From contig JAPPHD010000191.1 in NCBI GenBank assembly GCA_028821125.1, forward strand, positions 1 to 64,000: DNA of 64,000 nucleotides, read 5' to 3'. This document shows, piece after piece, positions 60,197-64,000 of this stretch. The stretch's first letter is position 1, and every line of letters starts with the position of its first letter. The notes beneath the pieces were generated by a model. The model ran no database searches, was not told the DNA's origin, and was given only the letters and a program-made list of their open reading frames with translations. Position numbers and translations under genes: made by a program. Origin of the DNA: Gammaproteobacteria bacterium. GTDB lineage: Bacteria; Pseudomonadota; Gammaproteobacteria; Pseudomonadales; Azotimanducaceae.

Positions 60197-62095
60197 CTAA
60201 TCCGACAGCAGTTCCAGCAGCAAACGGTTGATGCGGCCGACATAGGCCGGCACGTCCGTCAGCCCGCCCCCTTCGGCCAGCGAGGCGTGCTCGAACAGCA
60301 CCATCACCAGGTCGGCGAAGCGGTCTTCATCGGCCTCGTCGTTCAGCCGCTGAAGCAGGGGATGGGCGGCGTTGTACTCGAAAATAGGCTTGGAATCGGG
60401 CATTTCCTGGCCGGTCGCCTCCATGATGCGGCGCATCTGGGCGCCCATGGCGAACTGGCCGAGCACCAGGCAGGCCGGCGAGTCGGTGAGCCGGTTCGAC
60501 TTGCGCACGCCTTCCACGCGCTCCGCGAGCACGCCCTTGATGCGCCCGGTGAGCGGATCGTCGTCCTCCTTCTCCTCGTCTTCCTGAGACTCGTCCTTTG
60601 ACTCACCCGGCATCTTCAGGTCGGCGCGCATGACGTCCTGGAACGACTTGCCGTCGAACTCGCTCAGGTGCGACATGAACCACTCATCGATGCGGTCGGA
60701 GAGCAGCAGCACCTCGATGCCCTTGTCGCGGAAGGCTTCCAGGTGCGGGCTCGCGGCGGCGTTCGCGTGGGTGTCGGCCACCAGGTAATAGATGGAGTCC
60801 TGGCCGTCCACCATGCGGCCGGCATACTGTTCCAGGCTGACATTCCTGGCCCCGTCCTCGCCCGCCGTGGAAGCGAAACGATAGAGCTTCAGGAGTTGCT
60901 CCCGGTTCGCGAAATCCTCGCCCGCGCCTTCCTTGAGCACCTCGCCGAACTGGTCCCAGAAACCCTGATAGTCGTCGGGCTCCTTGTCGGCCATGGTTGC
61001 CAGCCGGGACAGCACCCGCTTGGTGAGGGCGGTGCGAATGCGCGAGACGCGCTGGTCCTCCTGGAGGATTTCGCGGGAAATGTTCAAAGGCAGTTCGCTG
61101 GAGTCGACGACGCCCTTTACCCAGCGTAGGTAGAGGGGCAGGAACTGCTCCGCATCGTCCATGATGAACACCCGCTGCACGTAGAGCTTCAGGCCGCGCG
61201 GCGTTTCCCGGTTCCAGAGGTCGAAGGGCGCGCGCTTGGGCAGGTAGAGCAGGCTCGTGTATTCCAGCTTGCCCTCCACCCGGTTGTGGCTCCAGGCCAG
61301 GGGATCGTCGAAGTCGTGGGAGATGTGCCGGTAGAACGACTTGTACTCGTCGTCGCTGACTTCGGAGCGGGAGCGGGTCCACAGCGCCTTGGCTTCGTTG
61401 ACCGTTTCCAGTTCCGATTGCGCCTCGCCCCCGGCCTCGTCATCGTCGTCCTCGGCCGACGCTTCCTTGGGCATGCGTACCGGCACGGCGATGTGATCGG
61501 AGTACTTGCGCACCAGGTTGCGCAGGCGGAAGGAGTCGGCGAAATCCAGAGCATCCTCCCTCAGATGCAGGACGACCCGGGTGCCCCGCCCGGTATCGGC
61601 ATCCTCCACCGTGAAATCGTCCTCGCCGCCGGATACCCACCGTGTGCCCTGGCCCGAGCCGGCCGCGCGGGTGAACACCTCCACCTCGTCGGCCACGATG
61701 AAGGCGCTATAGAAGCCGACGCCGAACTGGCCGATCAGGTGGGCGTCCTTCTGCTGGTCGCCGGTGAGCTGGGAGAGAAACTCGGCGGTGCCCGACTTGG
61801 CGATGGTGCCGAGCTGCTCGATGGACTCCTCCCGGGTCATGCCAATGCCGTTGTCTTCCACCGAGACCGTCTTTGCGTCCTTGTCGAAACGGATGGTGAT
61901 GGTGAATTCCTCGCCGGCGGCCACCAGGTCCGGCTCCGCGATGGAGCGGAAGCGCAGCTTGTCGATGGCGTCGGAGGCGTTGGAGATCAGCTCGCGCAGG
62001 AATATCTCCCGGTTGGAGTACAGGGAGTGGATCATCAGCTTGAGGAGCTGCCTGGCCTCGGTCTGGAAGCCGTGGGTTTCCGCTTGTGCCGTCAT
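60197..62095 (-). CDS. htpG: molecular chaperone HtpG (Hsp90)
   Basis: ATP-dependent cytosolic chaperone of 632 aa. All Hsp90 signatures are present: [58 protein letters not shown] (ATP lid), and the middle-domain [40 protein letters not shown]. The C-terminal dimer region is complete. Acidic inserts ([31 protein letters not shown]) match those often seen in HtpG. A 29-bp palindrome sits upstream at 62187. No sigma-32 promoter was identified by eye. Confidence 0.97.
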   Translation of the reverse strand: MTAQAETHGFQTEARQLLKLMIHSLYSNREIFLRELISNASDAIDKLRFRSIAEPDLVAAGEEFTITIRFDKDAKTVSVEDNGIGMTREESIEQLGTIAKSGTAEFLSQLTGDQQKDAHLIGQFGVGFYSAFIVADEVEVFTRAAGSGQGTRWVSGGEDDFTVEDADTGRGTRVVLHLREDALDFADSFRLRNLVRKYSDHIAVPVRMPKEASAEDDDDEAGGEAQSELETVNEAKALWTRSRSEVSDDEYKSFYRHISHDFDDPLAWSHNRVEGKLEYTSLLYLPKRAPFDLWNRETPRGLKLYVQRVFIMDDAEQFLPLYLRWVKGVVDSSELPLNISREILQEDQRVSRIRTALTKRVLSRLATMADKEPDDYQGFWDQFGEVLKEGAGEDFANREQLLKLYRFASTAGEDGARNVSLEQYAGRMVDGQDSIYYLVADTHANAAASPHLEAFRDKGIEVLLLSDRIDEWFMSHLSEFDGKSFQDVMRADLKMPGESKDESQEDEEKEDDDPLTGRIKGVLAERVEGVRKSNRLTDSPACLVLGQFAMGAQMRRIMEATGQEMPDSKPIFEYNAAHPLLQRLNDEADEDRFADLVMVLFEHASLAEGGGLTDVPAYVGRINRLLLELLSD

Positions 62096-62186
62096 GGGTA
62101 TGGTCCTTCCTGGGATAGCGCTACGTTTGGAGGATGCGCAATAGATGAGGTCGCGGTCGGAGATTTCAAGCCGGTCTTAACAGCGC

Positions 62187-62291
62187 GTTCGCATGCGGCG
62201 CTTCCCTTTCGGCGCACGGCCACAACGTCCTGCGGTGTTCGAGGCTTTCGGACGAGCTTAACGCGCCGAAAGGGAAGCGCCGCATGCGAAC
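62187..62291. repeat. 29-bp perfect inverted repeat (REP/MITE-like element)
   Basis: GTTCGCATGCGGCGCTTCCC continuing to GGCGC (62187-62215) is exactly complementary to 62263-62291, with a 47-bp spacer. No ORF is credible within it. The size of about 105 bp and the long perfect arms fit a small non-autonomous mobile palindrome. It lies between htpG and sucD in a 364-bp gene-free stretch (62096-62459) that otherwise shows nothing clear. Confidence 0.65.
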
Positions 62292-62459
62292 TCTTTCCCG
62301 AGATTCTGCGCTGTTCCTCCCACGTTCGCGCCACGGCGCGCCGGGTTCCCGACTCGCATGGAAACAATTTTCAACTCATTGTTTATAATGGATATTTTAT
62401 GTTGCAACTGAATTTGGGACAGTTCCTTCGATTCGGCTCCGAGAGCAGGTACGCGGGAT

Positions 62460-63335
62460 TCAAGCCCAGCCCGTTGCCTCGGCCAGTGCGTTGCCGATGC
62501 CGGCCAGGCTGCGGACTGTCTTTACGCCGGCTTCTTCCAGCGCCTCGAACTTTTCGGCCGCCGTGCCCTTGCCGCCGGCGACTATCGCACCGGCGTGTCC
62601 CATGCGTTTGCCGGGCGGGGCGGTGACGCCGGCTATGTAGGCGACAACCGGTTTGGTGACGTGCTCGCGGATGAAGGCCGCTGCCTCCTCTTCCGCCGAA
62701 CCGCCGATTTCGCCCACCATGACGATCGCTTCGGTGTCCGGGTCCTGCTCGAAGAGCGCCAGGATGTCGGTGAACTGGCTGCCGGGGATGGGGTCGCCGC
62801 CGATGCCGACGCAGGTGCTCTGGCCGAAGCCCGGGTCGGTGGTCTGCTTGACGGCTTCGTAGGTCAGGGTGCCAGAGCGCGAGACGATGCCGACCTTGCC
62901 GGCGCGGTGGATTTCGCCGGGCATGATGCCGATCTTGCACTCGTCCGGGGTGATCACGCCCGGGCAGTTCGGGCCGATGAGGCGTGCGCCGGTGATGTCG
63001 AGCCTGGCCTTGACGGCCAGCATGTCCAGGGTGGGGACGCCTTCCGTGATACAGACGATCAGTTCGATGCCGGCGTCGAGGGCTTCGAGGATGGAGTCCT
63101 TGCAGAACGGCGCGGGTACGTAGATGACCGAGGCGGTGGCGCCGGTTGCCTCGACGGCCGCCGCCACGGTGTCGAACACGGGCCGGCCAAGGTGGGTGGC
63201 GCCGCCCTTGCCGGGCGTCACGCCGCCGACGAGTTGGGTGCCGTAGGCGATGGCCTGTTCGCAGTGCAGGGTTCCCTGGGAGCCGGTGAAGCCCTGGCAG
63301 AGGACGCGGGTGTTGCCGTCGACCAGGATGCTCAT
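62460..63335 (-). CDS. sucD: succinate-CoA ligase alpha subunit
   Basis: TCA-cycle enzyme: succinyl-CoA to succinate with NTP formation. The start [20 protein letters not shown] at 63335 overlaps the sucC stop as ATGA, so the longer ORF to 63617 is not real. Blocks: [80 protein letters not shown], and [17 protein letters not shown]. The active-site His lies in [17 protein letters not shown]. 291 aa is normal length. Operon with sucC. Confidence 0.96.
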   Translation of the reverse strand: MSILVDGNTRVLCQGFTGSQGTLHCEQAIAYGTQLVGGVTPGKGGATHLGRPVFDTVAAAVEATGATASVIYVPAPFCKDSILEALDAGIELIVCITEGVPTLDMLAVKARLDITGARLIGPNCPGVITPDECKIGIMPGEIHRAGKVGIVSRSGTLTYEAVKQTTDPGFGQSTCVGIGGDPIPGSQFTDILALFEQDPDTEAIVMVGEIGGSAEEEAAAFIREHVTKPVVAYIAGVTAPPGKRMGHAGAIVAGGKGTAAEKFEALEEAGVKTVRSLAGIGNALAEATGWA

Positions 63336-64000
63336 GAGCGATCCCCCGCGCCGGTGTCGGAGCCGACGGTTGCCGCGCCGCCGCTCGCTGCCGCGGCACG
63401 GGCCGCTTCCGCCCCGGGGGCCGTTGATCCACCTGCGGCCGCGATCGACTTCAGCGCCGCTTCCTCGAGCGAGGCCGCGGCGATGATGTTGAGCCCGCTT
63501 TCCGTCAGTATCTCCCGGCCGCGGGCCGCGTTGTTGCCCTCGAAACGCACGATGACGGGTACCGATACCCCTACCTCTTCCACGGCCCCGACGATACCTT
63601 CGGCGATGATCGCGCAACTCACGATGCCGCCGAAGATGTTGATCAGCACCGCCTGCACGGCCGAATCGGAGAGGATGATCTTGAACGCTTCCGACACCGC
63701 CTCGCGGGTGGCGCCGCCCCCCACGTCCAGGAAGTTGGCCGGGCTGCCGCCGTATACCTTGACCAGGTCCATGGTGCCCATGGCGAGGCCGGCGCCGTTC
63801 ACCATGCAGCCGATGTTGCCGTCGAGAGCCACGTAATTGAGGCCGAACCCGGCGGCCCGGGCTTCCCGCTCGTCCTCCTGGGAGGGGTCGCGCAGGTCCG
63901 CGAGCCGCTTCTGGCGGTGGAGGGCATTGCCGTCGACGTTCATCTTCGCATCGAGGCAGTGCACCTGGCCGTCCGTGGTGACGACCAGGGGATTGATTTC
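63332..64000 (-). CDS. sucC: succinate-CoA ligase beta subunit, 3' part
   Basis: C-terminal 222 residues; the gene continues past the window end. The frame opens [20 protein letters not shown], then [60 protein letters not shown] (with the nucleotide-shuttle loop) and [20 protein letters not shown]: all standard SucC. The end carries about 30 residues more than usual, an Ala/Gly-rich tail ([20 protein letters not shown]). The stop overlaps the sucD start by 4 bp. Confidence 0.95.
   Translation of the reverse strand, partial: EINPLVVTTDGQVHCLDAKMNVDGNALHRQKRLADLRDPSQEDEREARAAGFGLNYVALDGNIGCMVNGAGLAMGTMDLVKVYGGSPANFLDVGGGATREAVSEAFKIILSDSAVQAVLINIFGGIVSCAIIAEGIVGAVEEVGVSVPVIVRFEGNNAARGREILTESGLNIIAAASLEEAALKSIAAAGGSTAPGAEAARAAAASGGAATVGSDTGAGDRS

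Noticed and set aside
62092-62367. ORF MFPCESGTRRAVARTWEEQR
   Set aside because: It reads through the 29-bp palindrome; similar meaningless peptides come from such repeats.

Overview
The window looks like a high-GC proteobacterial chromosome, most likely a free-living or symbiotic gammaproteobacterium. The basis is gene content and neighbourhood: aroC next to prmB, htpG, sucCD, a bimodular QueF, endonuclease V, a short 4.5S-type SRP RNA, and a class II tRNA-Ser(GGA) with encoded CCA. No ribosomal RNA is present, so the assignment rests on protein families only.

Left part, about 1-28.2 kb, is accessory DNA. A 14-bp copy of the 3' end of tRNA-Ser lies at 2140, beside a P4-type integrase; the intact tRNA-Ser lies at 28230. 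Together they frame a probable 26-kb genomic island. Inside, from left to right: a 1510-residue Cap4/DUF4297-like nuclease-STAND NTPase-HEAT protein (Avs-like architecture); a large N6-adenine methyltransferase with a nuclease-like N-terminus; a decayed second integrase; a HEPN-like protein; an IS1634-type element with an IS110-type element nested in it; two damaged tRNA-like sequences; short repeats and long hairpins; a compact operon encoding an HTH protein, a tyrosine recombinase and a coiled-coil protein; small Cys-rich and membrane proteins; an alkyltransferase-like protein; and a UvrD-family helicase with topoisomerase-type zinc ribbons. Left of the island is the frameshifted remnant of a TIR-domain protein. 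The region reads as a layered defence island with several generations of integration.

Right part, 28.3-64 kb, is mostly chromosomal housekeeping and catabolism: two class III CoA-transferases, an acetyl-CoA hydrolase/transferase-like enzyme, an LLM oxidoreductase, a methyltransferase-epimerase pair, and a GntR/FCD regulator with two identical TTGTATACAA palindromes placed at its own promoter and at the neighbouring CoA-transferase. It also carries a SprT-like protein, a subtilase followed by a stand-alone I9-propeptide-like gene, DNA polymerase IV, a tandem alpha/beta hydrolase, an NHL protein and Ig/Vps62-like lipoprotein pair, ffs, queF, an AGCS symporter, a penicillin-acylase-type lipoprotein, a 151-bp MITE, nfi, an ATP-grasp/transglutaminase pair, a cupin, aroC, prmB, htpG, sucD and the 3' part of sucC, which runs off the end.

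The most promising system is the 3.5-13.6 kb block (nuclease-NTPase, methyltransferase, HEPN protein), all on the minus strand. The integrase trio at 19.6-21.3 kb and the subtilase/propeptide pair at 35-36.5 kb come next. Every family call comes from reading motifs by eye; none was checked against a database.
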